Shown here: positions 1 through 11,022 of the stretch, one piece after another
Layout: each line of letters opens with the position of its first letter
How positions within the stretch are numbered: the first letter of the stretch is position 1
Source: Tethya wilhelma
Lineage: Eukaryota; Porifera; Demospongiae; Tethyida; Tethyidae
Direction: 5' to 3'
Assembly (NCBI GenBank): GCA_964030475.1
Contig: CAXIPT010000001.1
Span: 12,659,882-12,723,881 of the forward strand
Length of the DNA: 64,000 nucleotides
The notes under the pieces: generated by a model
Databases searched by the model: none
Told to the model about the DNA's origin: nothing
The model's input: only the letters and a program-made list of their open reading frames with translations
Position numbers and translations under genes: made by a program

Positions 1-27
1 ACACACACACACACACACACACACACA
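1..27. repeat. (AC)n microsatellite
   Basis: Pure AC dinucleotide repeat at the window edge. It lies in the intron just downstream of the last visible Calx-beta exon of the minus-strand gene. Confidence 0.95.
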
Positions 28-53
28 ATTATGATTACACAATTATCTCTTAC

Positions 54-3000
54 CATCTCCCAAATCTGTGATGGTGACTGTTAGCACAGCACGAGTCATA
101 TCAAGAGTATAGCCCTCATTCATAGCTTCTATAGCACTCAAAGACACAGTGAATGAATGTGCACCTTCCAGAGCATTGTCAGCAATGATAGAGACACTTG
201 TTGAAGAACTTTCATCACCATTGTCAGCAGTAATGGGGAATTGAGCAGTGAGGGTCTCTTGGCTAAAGTCTTGAACAAATACTGCACAATGTACAATGCT
301 TTAATTAGAAACAGATAAATGATATTTCAAGGGCCTTTTCAATAAAGACCTACTTTACCTGCTTTGTCTCCATTGACTAGAGTTAAAGTGATATCAATCA
401 CAACCTTGATTTGACCAGCTGGACTTCCAGGTGTAGTCAGAAGGAGGTCAAACATGACATCAGTTCCCTCTTCCACCTCCACCATGAGGTCATCATTAGC
501 AAATCCAATGGTCGCATCTACATGGCGAATTAAGGCATCGCAAAAATGATGATAATAATTATAGCTATAGTGGATTTGCTGACTGTGCATGCAAAATATT
601 TTAATCACTGAATACACACAGACATACAACAAGCATACCTTCTTCATCTGTGATGGTCACTGTGACTGGATTACTTGGAATAACAATTGTGTCGGGAGAT
701 GGATTCCCAAGTGTTACAGTAAACTGATGATCTCCTTCAAAACAGTCGTCATTAACAATCATGACGTCAATACATGCTTGCTGTGCTGGTCCAACTGTGA
801 AAGTAGCAATGGTGCCTCCTGGTGTTGTGTAGTCATCTGCCAGAGCTGTTAGTATGGGGGATACATGAGTATGAAGCTGGTTTACTCTGCACATAAATTA
901 TGTGCTTATTAACTCTTTTGGGCCAATTGACAGATTTATCTGTACACATGTATTCAATTTAAAATTCATGTTTTTGTTCCTAGTGCTTTGCAGGAGAAGT
1001 TTGACCCTAGATATGGAAGTGCAGGGAGGCTTATAGGCTATGTCTGCATGCTAGATAACTTTGACCCGGCTTGCATTTTAGAAAGCTTTACAGGTACAGA
1101 CAAAACCCAACCAAAAACAGAATTGACTTATATAGCTGTGGCTTAGTTTAACCTTAGCCAGGCAGAACCAGCAGGAAAAAATAATTAAGTATGCTTAAGG
1201 TTACAAGCAACAGTTGGCTCATGAATATGCTAATCAGTACATGCTAGTTATTTTAGATGCGGAAGAAGACAGTTAATTTCATCCGCCAATTTGCGCAGAG
1301 AAATAAAACTATAACTGTATATTGGTGATTAGCAAACTGTATACAGTCCCAAGTAAAGGGCCAGACAAAGAGTTTTCTTGAAAATGAGCAATTAAAACGT
1401 AATAGCTGCTCGTCGTTGTCTCCTGGCAGCTGCCTGGGACGCTTTGCTGGACGCTTTTCAGCTTCCTAAAAATTAATGCTCGCTGTTTGATGTAGAAAAA
1501 AGTCTCGACGTCTGACCCTCGAGAACGAAGGTAAGCTTTTGTTGCTACAGTGTTCTGGATATTTTCTAAGCGGATAGAATTTACCCTAGTGAAAATTCTT
1601 GGTAGTGTGTACTAGGTTAGCTGTGAAGTCCGAGCAGTTGGTGATCCAAGAGCAAACAGTTGATTGCTAAGCTGTTCAAGAGGCAACAGTCCCACATTCC
1701 AGTTCTGGTGTTAGATACAGGCAGATTTCTAGCTCATCATTGCTCATAAATTATTCATATCCACACTGTGACCCCTAACCTTAATTAAAGGGGGGCTGAC
1801 ATGAAGAACTGAAAAAAAATTTTTTTGGTATCAAACTGTAGCTCAGGTGGTGTACATTTGGAATATCAGGCTTTTTTTTTTTATTGCAAGTCTACAGTGG
1901 ACAACTTAGTAACCCCAAGAATTGAGCTAAAAAATCACTGCAAAATGAGATTGCAATGTATTTCCTTGATGGGCGGGGTTTACGTGTGACGTCACGGGGG
2001 GAACGAGTTCAGCGCAAACTTAGAAGCACAAAGCATATATAGCCTGGTTGCTGTTTTCTAGCCCCCATAGTGAAGCGTGCTGCAGGATGTTCTAACACAT
2101 ATTGTGAAGATGTCAGTCTTTTTAAGTTCCCAAAGATCCTGTTATACGTTGCAAATGGGCAAAAAAATACAGAGAACAAGAGCAAATTGGTCGGTCCCGG
2201 CAGCCTGAGACCATTTTGAGGTTGCCTGACTTCTCTGATCAGATCTGAGGGGCATGCAGAAGAGAAGAAGACATAAATCAGATGCCATTCCAACTATATT
2301 CCAGAGTCCACCAAGTATCTAGTGCAGGACCAAGTTTTGAGAAGGCTCAGCCTGTTGGTACTGACTTCAGTTATCGAAAGAGATCATCAAGCAGACCACC
2401 AACATCCATGATGGTTCAAAGCCAAATAGTGGCAGACTCAGAGCTGCTTATGAAGAGAGAGAGAGAGAGAGAGTAAGCCTAGTAGATCTTGCAATGCATG
2501 TATACAGGACAGAATTAGATAGCATTCAATTTTCAAGCTGGTATTACTGGATCATAAACTAGAACCCGTACCGCAAGAGACAAGTATAGCATCTGAGGAA
2601 GCAACATCCCAGCTCCAATGTGATACTGGAGTTTAAGTTACCCCAGAAAGGAAGGTTTGAACCAGCAGCAGGACAAAATTAAATCAGTTTTGTTGGTATG
2701 CAAAGCGTGACGTACTTAGCATTATACATGTTGAAAATTTTTTTGTTATAATAATATTATATACATGCAATTTACAGTCAGTGCTCCACTCTAACTGGAC
2801 ATAGTATTTATTACTTATAGGTCTGTAGGTAAAAATTAAGCCAGATGTGCGTTCTGTTGCAGAATACGTTGATGTACCTATATGAAAGCAACCATTAGAC
2901 AATGTACAGAGGGAATAAACCACTCAGTTGACCCCAGCTCCTCTCAGTAGCCAGTAGGAGGGACCTCAGGTTGATAAGCCTATTGCCATCAAAAGTCATG

Positions 3001-6000
3001 ACATTAAATATTATCAGATTCTCATTTAAACAATGTGGCCCATTGTTCAAGTTGTGAGACATGTTTGGATGGTGTCACTGTTCAGTTATGTTGGTAGTGG
3101 CTGGGTACTTGAATCCATGTAGCTAGATATTTTAGCATATAGCATCATGTAGCTAGATATTTTTGAGACAGCACAACTATATAGGTAACGTAACTCGTTC
3201 TGTCCTTCCTAACCACCTCCAGCAGAGTAGGTTAGCTGTCAGTAAGCAGTAAACCTGTATTGCCTGAAAAGATAATAAAAAGCAGTTAGTAAATTAATGT
3301 ACAATAGCTATAATAATAATACTATTTTGGTTAACTCACTCATGTCAGGGTCACCACAGTCACAGATATCGGTATGCTTTGTATAACCCAAACATTAAGG
3401 CATACAGCACCAAACACCTCATGTTCGATTATACAATTGCCTGTGTCTGATTCAGCTTCCATCTTGTCACAGAGATTTTTTGCAGCACCGTGACAGACAG
3501 TTGACATTGTACTGAACACAGTGCCCGGAGCTACAATCAGTGTCTACATAAAATTAATATCATAATTTTATAAACAAAAGGTATGAAAATTATAGCTGAT
3601 ACACTCACCAATCAGTGCTTCCTAGCCTATGCTGTCTTGCATCTTCGTCAGATGAATCTCCAGAGTCTCCACAGCTGTCACTTCCAGCACATTGCTCCTA
3701 CTTTGAAGTATGGCTCAATCAAGTCTGTGTGAGCTTCCATCACTATCTGAAGCACTGTCTTAATTGGCTTTCAAAGGGAGGGGATGAATAACCAAGGCTC
3801 AAAACATTACTGCTTGTACTTGAATCATCGTTGTTGCTGTCAATAGCAGAGCTGTGGCTCGAGGAAGAGCTGTGTTCAGCCATTAGTTAGCTACTAAACG
3901 CGTAGAAACGTTCCCCCCGTGACGTCACGTAGTAGCTCCACCCAAACAGGAAATACAGAAATTTGCCTTTCCAGGTGGATTCAGCTCACCTCAAATCATG
4001 CAAGTTTTTACTGCTTTAGAATTTTTTGAGATTTTTTTGACTATTTTTCCTCTAACTTACACCACTTAAAGTACATTTTGGTGAAAAAAAAATTTTGCAT
4101 GTCAGCCCCCCTTTAAATTAATCTTGGCTCTAAAGAGATAAAGGTTAGTTCATTACTTGTTTGAGAGTCTCCTGTGATCATCATTTCAACAGTTGTCTCA
4201 ACTTCAAACTCAGTAATGTCCACCCCCTCAGCACAGATTTGAATAGTGTCTGCAGTATCTTCACTAACAGTCATGTCTTCAGTTGCCAGCAATACTGCAA
4301 CTGCACTCAAAACAAAATATTCACATTGCGCAATTAATCTTTGATGAACCACAATTAATATTCTCACAAAATTGGAAACACATGGCAAAATACAATTTCT
4401 ATTCTCCTGGTACATGTGACAACTTACCATCATTATCCTGGATTGTGACAGTCACACTATAAGGACACGTTTATTTGCAAGTAGTTAATTTAGCACTTTG
4501 GGGGCCTACCACTTTTGGCTGGTACTAATTTTAGCGATTTCCGCTCTAAATATACGAAATTTTAAATTTTCGCTGATGTAAATTGATTTTTGCGAGTACT
4601 AAAATTAGTTTTTTTGCTGCTTCTCGCTAAAAACGCTAAAATTAGTACCTGTTTTTAAATGTGTCCTTAAGGTATATTTACCAAAATGAAACTAAACTTG
4701 GAATGTGAGTTCCATGACACACTGGCTAGACTACTAGGGAGATACAAAGCATCATGGGGGCAAGCCTGCATGAGTAGATCTGCAGCCTCAAGGGTAGAGG
4801 TAGGAATGCGTATGTGCTTATGCTGTATCTCGTGAGTCATGACCACTCAGGAGCCTTAATTGAGGTATTTAAGGTTACGAGCTGGTGTTTGCTCATGAAT
4901 ATGCTAATAAGCACACGCTAGTTATTTTAGATGCGGAAGCAGATAGTTAATTTTTGGTGTCAAATTTTGCAGAGCTTGCAAAAATCTTACCGTATATTGG
5001 CGACTAATACAATGCACAGTGGAAGGTAAAGGGTGGCTCAAAGAGTTTTACAAAAAGAAACAGCTGGATCGTCGAAGCACTCTTGAGTAGCTGCATGGCA
5101 GCTGCCTGGGGCGCTTCTGCTGAACACTTTTTAGCTGCTCAGGCAGTTTGTAGCTGGAATTGAAAGAAAGTCTCATCGAGCCGCCCTCGAGGACCAACGT
5201 AGCTTTTCTCTGCCACAGCGATCAAGAAATAACAACTTACCAGGTTGGAAAAAACTGACGCCAAAATTTTATTCAAGCCAAGCTATCACTGTAGCACTTG
5301 ACAGGTGTGCTGTAAAAGTCCAGATTTTCCATAATCTAATAATAAGCCGGTGAGGACTCTGCTTTTCAAGCAGTAGAAGTTAGTCCAGGAAGTTGTGTGG
5401 CTATAAAAGCCAAGGTGTGGTTAGATTTTCTAGCTCATAAATTATTCATATTCAATGGTTTGGGAGAGCAGAGTTGAAGAACAAGCAAGAGCGGTCACTC
5501 CAATGGTGGCAATAACCGACCAATAGGTTGTCAAGTGTTAAGTATATAGGCATCTCCAGGGTGCTGGCAGATGAAACACTCTCCACCGCATATTTGTGTT
5601 CTCTCCGGTGCCATTGTACTACACCTTGAGAGTGTCCTTTCCAGTTTGTCATCAGGTGTTTCTCTAGATATGAATTTAGCTCTTTTTATATGGACAGCGG
5701 CCGGTCACTTACAAATGTTAAATTTCATCAGGTGTTTCTCTAGCTATGCAATTCAGCTCTGTTTTATCTCAAGTTAAAAGCGACTGGGTATAAATGTACA
5801 AAAGAAGAGCTCATGCGACAGCATTTCTTGATCGAGAAGATGATATATTTGTGTAATTGTCAATTAGAAATTTTTTCAGTGTTCACGGTTGAAAAGCAAC
5901 CTGGCCATCACTGTGGGCGGAGCAAGTGTGCTAGATCAGCAATGGTGTCATAGTTGCTCAATACTAAAATTATTTGCTCCTGAGGTGTAATCTCTCTAAG

Positions 6001-7569
6001 TCTGCTTCAAGAGTATCTCTTTCAGGAGTAGTGTCGCCATGTACAATGATGTCTACTTGCTTCAGCTCCGTATACTGATCGACTATACAGACGACTGAGG
6101 CTCTGAGTCTCAGGATAGTCTGGCACACCACACCCTTCGCTAGCATAGGGTGTGACGTGCCAGACTAGTCTCAGGAGTGGTCTATAGGTTGGCTTCAATT
6201 TGAGCTCTGACAGTCTGGCTCCTCATGAGTCGTCTGCACAGGGTTGTCTCAGCATCAAGTCTCCTTTCTTTCTCTTCAAAGTTCAGTCATTTCGCTCTCT
6301 CTACAGCTATCTAGAGTCGAGTCTCAGCCGACCGGCGCCACATGTATGTGTATATATAACACAATTCCAAAGTTCAATATTTCTGTGACATAATCTGAAC
6401 TGCATATTACTGTTCGAATAATTTGAATATACAGAAAGTGTCCACCGTGTACAAACCAACAAGCAAACAAGCAGAAATTTTACCAGTTACAAAGACCATG
6501 TGGAGCTCGCTCAGGCTTGCCCCAATAACTTAGGGAAAAAACTCAAAGTGAGTGTGTTAGTCTAGGTTTCCATATGTGAAATGCAAGGTGAGCTATATTG
6601 AGTTATTTGTATTGTTACTGAAGATTATGACTATCCTGTCTGGACCCTTGCCAAACATCAAAATGGATACAGTCTCAAGCTATTCTGGAGAAGCAAACAA
6701 ATAAATTCTAAAGTTATTCCAAATAATAATCACTCTTCTTCAAGAAGACAACAAAGAAGCAAAAGTAGGATGGAAACATTTATTGCTAAGAAGAAACGGT
6801 CCAATAGCAATGAGTTAAAATGTCCTGGTAGTCCGGACTCTCAGATTACATTGCATCAAAACACCTCAGAAATTCCTGGTACAGCTTCTGTGGACCAGGA
6901 ATCTGATTCTCTGTCTCACTCTTCTAAAGAGTCAGTTAGGTATAAGCCAGTTGAAGATTCTGTTGAACTCTTAACTACTGTTTGTGACCATCCTGAACCA
7001 CTGGTTCCAGTGTCAGTTTCTGCTAACACTAGGCTAAAGATCATCAAGGAGAGAGCACAGTCAAAGGCAAAGGTATCTGTCAAAGACTTGCCTCAGGATG
7101 ATTGCGGTGCAATGCGTCTCTCAAGCTGCCAACAGAGTTTGTTGAACGTAGTTCTATCACGAAACATCATGAAGATTTCATAAAATGTGATGATTTGGAA
7201 GTGGCAGAAGCAATTAAGGAATGTATGAAGGACCAGTGGTCCACTTATCTGTATCGGGGTCGGTCAGTTAAGGTGAAGAAAAACAACAGCATTTTATCTG
7301 CTGTTATTGAGGATTCCTCTTTTATTTCTCACTTATCGTATGATAATCTGTATTTCTATGCTACAGCTAAAGTTTTTGTTAAATTTGTTGACACTGGTGA
7401 TATTAGAGAGTTTCAAGTTCGAGATGTAACTGTGATCATACAGGCATTTTTTGTTGTTGTTGTTTCATTTTGTTTTGTTTGTGTTTGTTAAATACTTGAA
7501 TAAGTAACTTAATTCTGTAATTAACCCTTGGTGCGCATGCGCAGCAAGGGTTATGGTAGTCGTTTTGTC

Positions 7570-7605
<36 letters not shown>

Positions 7606-9100
7606 CCAACTATATCTCAAGAACGGCAGTTCCAGTCTTCAAAAGCGGCATACCAAGGTAAAATAATCGAGATTATCTAAAAAAATTACACAAAGAATTC
7701 AACAAAAGCCTGTAGTTCCTGAGATCTGAGGCTTTTCAGCCTCTTTGAGCGCTAAGCTTCGAGGCCACACCCATAATTTTGGGGGACGAGCCTGAGCGAA
7801 CTTCATAGCATAGACAGTAGAAGCTTAGCTACTGATATGAAATGGCCTGAGGTCCTTTTAAAAAGCAACAAAAGCCTATAGTTTCTGAAATCTGAGGCTT
7901 TCAGGCTATCTGAGCTAAGCTTCGAGGCCACACCCATTCATTCTGTTAAAATTTTGGGGCAAGCATGAGGGGCGAGCCTGAGCAAGTCCCATAGCAAGCT
8001 GCAGACCTGCTTATTGATACACACTCATCCAACTACATTATACAGAAAATATTAGACTACACAATAAACTGCTATAATATCAAATACCATCATAATACTT
8101 ATAAGATTCAGTATAATTTTTGTATGCACCAAGGGTTATGCACCTTGGTGCCTTCATATTAGTCTGTTGTGCCTCTTGTTGGCATGTTTCATTACAATTA
8201 CAATAAGGTAGATTCTTGTTGCTCATGCCTAGACTACCCATTCACCCCCTTTAAGGCTTAAGGATGTTATTGGCCTTATGGCTAAGTACACCTGGGTTCT
8301 AGCTCTCGTTGAAAAGTAGTTGTAGTTCAATAGATGTTGTAGTTTCTGAGATATAGTCCTTAGCAACCCATGAAAAAGTACATGCGCGGGAGTTGCCAGC
8401 ACCCTTTAAGAGTAAAACACATGCATGAAGGAGTTAAATCTAAACAGAGTTTAACTTACTAGGATCATTGTCTGTAACTGTCAGTATAGCAAAACTCTCG
8501 TTCGAATCAGACCCAACACCTGCTGGCAATGCAAGCACAAACACAAAAGTCTCAACATCTTCTGTATCATCATCATCAAATGCTGTAAAGTCTGTGACAG
8601 TGATAGTACTACCAGACACAGTATTCGCTGGAACAGTGATAGTTGCACTTGTTGGTGAAATATCAGCTGAAGATGCTGTAAAAATATAATCAGGAGGTTA
8701 ATTCCTTTTTCCCCCTTATTTCTTGCATACTAATCGATAATACCTCCTGGGATTGGATTCTGGGGGGAAACACTGATGTCAAAACTTTCATCTGCAGCCA
8801 AGAGAGCACCAGTGCTAGTAATAATTTCCACAACCAACATAATGGTATCACCCTCTGTTACTTCATACACAATGTTTGATGAACCCAGCGGGGGGTTAAA
8901 ATTGACAGCTGTAGGAATGTTGAAACGATGTACATCACATATTGAAACAATAGGTAACTGCATATAATATATTATTATGATTGTTCGACTCGCGAAAATT
9001 AACAAGTGAACTTACTTTGTAGTGTTTGTGCAATGACTGTACTGATTTGAGCAGCAAGTAAAGCTGCTATGGCAGTCAGCACTGGTAGAGAAGCCTTCAT
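54..9100 (-). CDS. Secreted multi-Calx-beta-domain protein (3' end outside window)
   Basis: Minus-strand exons read from splice sites: 9016-9100 (ATG at 9100, hydrophobic signal peptide ending around STVIAQ), 8744-8908, 8460-8675, 4428-4456, 4157-4300, 639-845, 359-517 and 54-281. The products are Calx-beta domains, recognised by strand ends such as FAILTVTDNDP, VTVTIQDND and VTVTITDEE. Calx-beta modules are Ca2+-binding beta-sandwiches typical of adhesion and matrix proteins. The phases of exons 1 to 3 agree, as do those of 4428-4456, 4157-4300 and 639-845. Joining 8460-8675 straight to 4428-4456 gives a stop, so at least one exon between 4.5 and 8.4 kb was not found or is lost. No transmembrane segment is visible. 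The introns hold many mobile elements. It could be a degenerating copy, but the exons themselves are open. Confidence 0.75.
1193..1757. repeat. Dispersed ~560-bp repeat, copy 1
   Basis: Starts at AAGGTTAC and contains GCTCATGAATATGCTAAT and GTTATTTTAGATGCGGAAG. It ends in TCATAAATTATTCATAT. A diverged direct copy lies at 4868-5453 with the same landmarks in the same order. It is non-coding and of unknown class, located in a Calx-beta intron. Confidence 0.7.
2067..2440 (+). pseudogene. THAP-domain protein remnant of the TTAA element
   Basis: The plus strand, with frame changes, reads VKRAAGCSNTYCEDVSLFKF, then a segment with CKWAKKIQRTRANW, then DHFEV, then RRRHKSDAIPTIFQ. This is the THAP order: C-x2-4-C, a central Trp, a C-x2-H motif and the closing AVPTIF-like box (here AIPTIF). 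The likely start codon is ATA instead of ATG (2067). There is a frameshift near 2137 (at the FPKDPVIR position), a TGA where the second Cys of C-x-x-H would be, and further stops. A downstream basic, Arg/Glu-rich stretch (2350-2475) probably belongs to the same decayed protein. THAP zinc fingers bind transposon ends or promoters. Confidence 0.7.
3330..3883 (-). pseudogene. P2X7-C-like (ballast domain) protein remnant of the TTAA element
   Basis: Minus strand, ATG at 3883: MAEHSSSSSHSS followed by an acidic, Ser-rich stretch. Across frame changes come IEPYF, GDSGDSSDEDARQHRLGSTD and, after a GT-AG intron (about 3547-3608), W-CSSGHC-CLSRCC, IIEHEVFGAVCLNVWVIQ. The pattern of LG-TDWC, paired Cys clusters, then HE-F--VCLNVWVLQ is that of the cytoplasmic P2X7 zinc-binding domain found in many invertebrate proteins without the channel. 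At least three frameshifts or stops make it non-functional. The family call is from memory of the motif pattern and should be tested by a profile search. Confidence 0.6.
4521..4649. mobile_element. Palindromic MITE
   Basis: The ends are inverted repeats: GGTACTAATTTTAGCG at 4521 and CGCTAAAATTAGTACC ending at 4649, around an AT-rich centre. The length of about 130 bp without coding potential fits a miniature inverted-repeat element in a Calx-beta intron. Confidence 0.8.
4868..5453. repeat. Dispersed ~560-bp repeat, copy 2
   Basis: Direct-orientation partner of 1193-1757. It has the same start (AAGGTTAC), GCTCATGAATATGCTAAT, GTTATTTTAGATGCGGAAG and the terminal TCATAAATTATTCATA, with many substitutions and small indels between. 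Confidence 0.7.
6110..6175. repeat. Short inverted repeat
   Basis: The arms read TAGTCTGGCACACCACACCC (from about 6117) and GGGTGTGACGTGCCAGACTA (ending about 6167), around a loop of about 10 bp. It is a potential stem or MITE core. Confidence 0.65.
6770..7490 (+). pseudogene. Unrecognised protein, probably transposon-derived, frameshifted
   Basis: Two overlapping frames form one protein-like stretch. The first (6770-7183) is METFIAKKKRSNSNEL with a Ser/Glu-rich low-complexity body. The second (7102-7490) has EAIKECMKDQWSTYLYRGR and ends VDTGDIREFQVRDV. The switch at about 7100-7130 implies a frameshift or a missed intron. The 3' part is duplicated at 10147-10278, where only the last ~44 residues remain, which suggests a repeat-borne sequence rather than a host gene. 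I do not recognise a domain. The final segment might be Tudor-like (short beta strands, DTGDI), but that is a guess. Confidence 0.4.
7524..8155 (-). mobile_element. ~0.65-kb non-autonomous element, copy 1
   Basis: One end begins CCCTTGGTGCGCATGCGCAG; the other ends in GGGTTATGCACCTTGGTGCC. It includes a (GT)n tract at 7575-7604. The same family occurs in the opposite orientation at 40281-40911 and 43691-44351. The related duplicated locus around 10340 lacks the insert: the flanks TAAGTAACTTA and ATTAGTCTGTTGTGCC are present at both sites but contiguous there, giving a natural empty site. Confidence 0.8.
7575..7604. repeat. (TG)n microsatellite
   Basis: Pure TG repeat inside the 7524-8155 element. 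The related copies have a short CAGA/CACA tract at the corresponding place (40840-40865, 44293-44310), so the repeat evolved within the element. Confidence 0.9.
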
Positions 9101-10137
9101 CTCTACAGCAGCACTAACCTCAATCTCACAATATCAAACAGCACAAACCACACCACTATATAGATAAAACAAAGTCACTAGCAATAACCATTAAAATAGC
9201 TGTTAGATAATACAAACTCAAGTGCAACTCATCAGTTTATGTCCTTGTTACAAAGATGAAGAATCCCTCAATATTCATTACAACACATTCTTCAGTTGCT
9301 CCCCTGTCATATATCTACACTAACAATATTCTACATATGTATGTACAAGTCACTCATCAAGCTTCAAGCAGCCTCACAGAATTGACCTAGGATGCAGTAA
9401 CACAACTAGATCAGGATTGGCCAAATGTATAAACAAGTTGCATGCCTCAATACCTGGATGACTTGCATACTACATCCATGATTGACTTGAGAAAGCAGGC
9501 ATAATGTAATGAAATATAAGTTGTTTGTACACCACTATGATCACGGTGATGTCATAGAAACACAACCAGTGCAGTGACTGTGACTCTCAGGTATCATTTT
9601 ACAGAGTGGAATTTGAAACTAAGAAAGCCAAAAAAGTACTGCTTTATTCATTTTCAAAGCGGACGGAAATAATTGTACACAGAATTTATTTCTTTAGTCA
9701 AATAAACGATCATATTAGCATGTTCAATTCAACGCACAATGCATGTAAGATTATCACACAAGATTATTATTTTAGTAAACAAACAATTAAGAGACCACAT
9801 AGTGTACTGTGAAAAACAAACATTCAACTTTACCAAACCATTATGTATAACGCACGGATATCAAAAGACCTGGGGTACAATCCAGCTAGATCTCTCAAGA
9901 TTTTTTCCTGTGAATTTTCACGAGGATAAAGACTTAAGACTATAATATTCAACCCCCAGGCAAATCAGATAACACTGGAGTGAGTGGTGTCACTGAACTG
10001 CACACGTTTACTCTACATACATGTAAAATTAGAGTTGTTCACTATCATCACCATAAAGGATATTATCATATAGTACATACATACAGAAGGGCTCCAATAT
10101 TCACAATTATACCCAACACAACATGTTCAAATATACT

Positions 10138-10420
10138 TCAGGAATTCATTGAGGATTCCTCTTTTATTTCTCGCTTATCATATGATAATCTGTATTTCTA
10201 TGCTACAGCTAAAGTTTTTGTTAAACTAGTTGACACTGGTGATATTAGAGAGTTTCAAGTTCGAGATGTAATCATATAGGCATTTTTTGTTGTTGTTTCA
10301 TTAATTTTTGTTTTGTTTGATACTTAAATAAGTAACTTATTTTGTAGTATTAGTCTGTTGTGCCTCTTGTTGGCATGGTTCATTACAATTATAATTACAA
10401 TTATCATAGTCCCTGTGAGT
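10138..10420 (+). repeat. Duplicate of 7300-7520 plus 8156-8210 (empty-site copy)
   Basis: From TTGAGGATTCCTCTTTTATT onward the sequence matches 7308-7520 closely, including the same open frame for the tail of the unrecognised protein. It then continues straight into the matching sequence of 8156 onward (TCTGTTGTGCCTCTTGTTGG). The 9101-10137 and 10421-11022 flanks are AT-rich with no gene I could support. Confidence 0.8.
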
Positions 10421-11022
10421 CATCTTCAAGACGATATTAAATTATGCAAGGAAAAAGTGTCATAGATATTAATTAACCCTTATGCAGTACAATACATAAT
10501 TTAAATACACAGCTTGATGTGGTCAGTAAAGTGTCATAGCCATTTCCTCCAGTGCATAGAGCATGGCAACTTTGGGGCCACCCTAGCTAGCCTGCTCAGA
10601 TCATAATTGAAAATATCAAAGAAAAAGAATTGGTTTAACTTCAACGAATACTATTGAGCATCCCTGTTCAAGTATAATTGTAGGGGAATCACTGTGTGGG
10701 TCCTAATTCAAGCCAGCTGTCAGCTTCAGCTATTGATAGCTTTTGGTTTAAAATTCTCTGGACTGACTCAAGCACAATTTTAACTATAAAATCAATAAAA
10801 AATTTTGTGATTTCACACTATTTTTCTTTCAAGTTTTGCTGTATAATTATAATTTTAATGATGACAATAAATTAATTGTTAATATTATTGAACACATACT
10901 GCTAAATTAAATAATTAAACAACGTTGTAAAATATGGTACATTAATATAATTAGTTTTTCATGAATATTATCATAATCACATAAAAGTACAAATTAAGCT
11001 TGCAAAACCATAATAATTTGGA

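Larger units (their letters stand above)
1789..4112. mobile_element. TTAA-flanked DNA transposon, Kolobok-like
   Basis: The ends are exact inverted repeats (AGGGGGGCTGAC at 1789 and its complement ending at 4112), each bordered by TTAA (1785-1788 and 4113-4116). Weaker inverted similarity extends inward about 210 bp to a shared GTGACGTCACGGGGGGAACG block (around 1988-2007 and, inverted, 3909-3928). Two convergent gene remnants lie inside: a THAP domain on plus and a P2X7-C-like protein on minus. A TTAA target with a THAP protein fits the Kolobok superfamily; piggyBac shares TTAA but not THAP. The element sits in an intron of the Calx-beta gene in a region where that gene's exon series is incomplete. 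Confidence 0.75.

Noticed and set aside
1789..4112. piggyBac assignment for the TTAA element
   Set aside because: TTAA alone fits piggyBac, but no DDD transposase trace was seen and a THAP remnant fits Kolobok better; kept as Kolobok-like.
5452..6388. Short frames in the Calx-beta intron (5452-5652, 5571-5777, 6200-6388)
   Set aside because: None resembles a Calx-beta strand pattern or has fitting splice phases; the region is repeat-derived.
9606..9945. Two overlapping ~68-codon plus frames
   Set aside because: Low-complexity, AT-rich, no splice context and no recognised domain.
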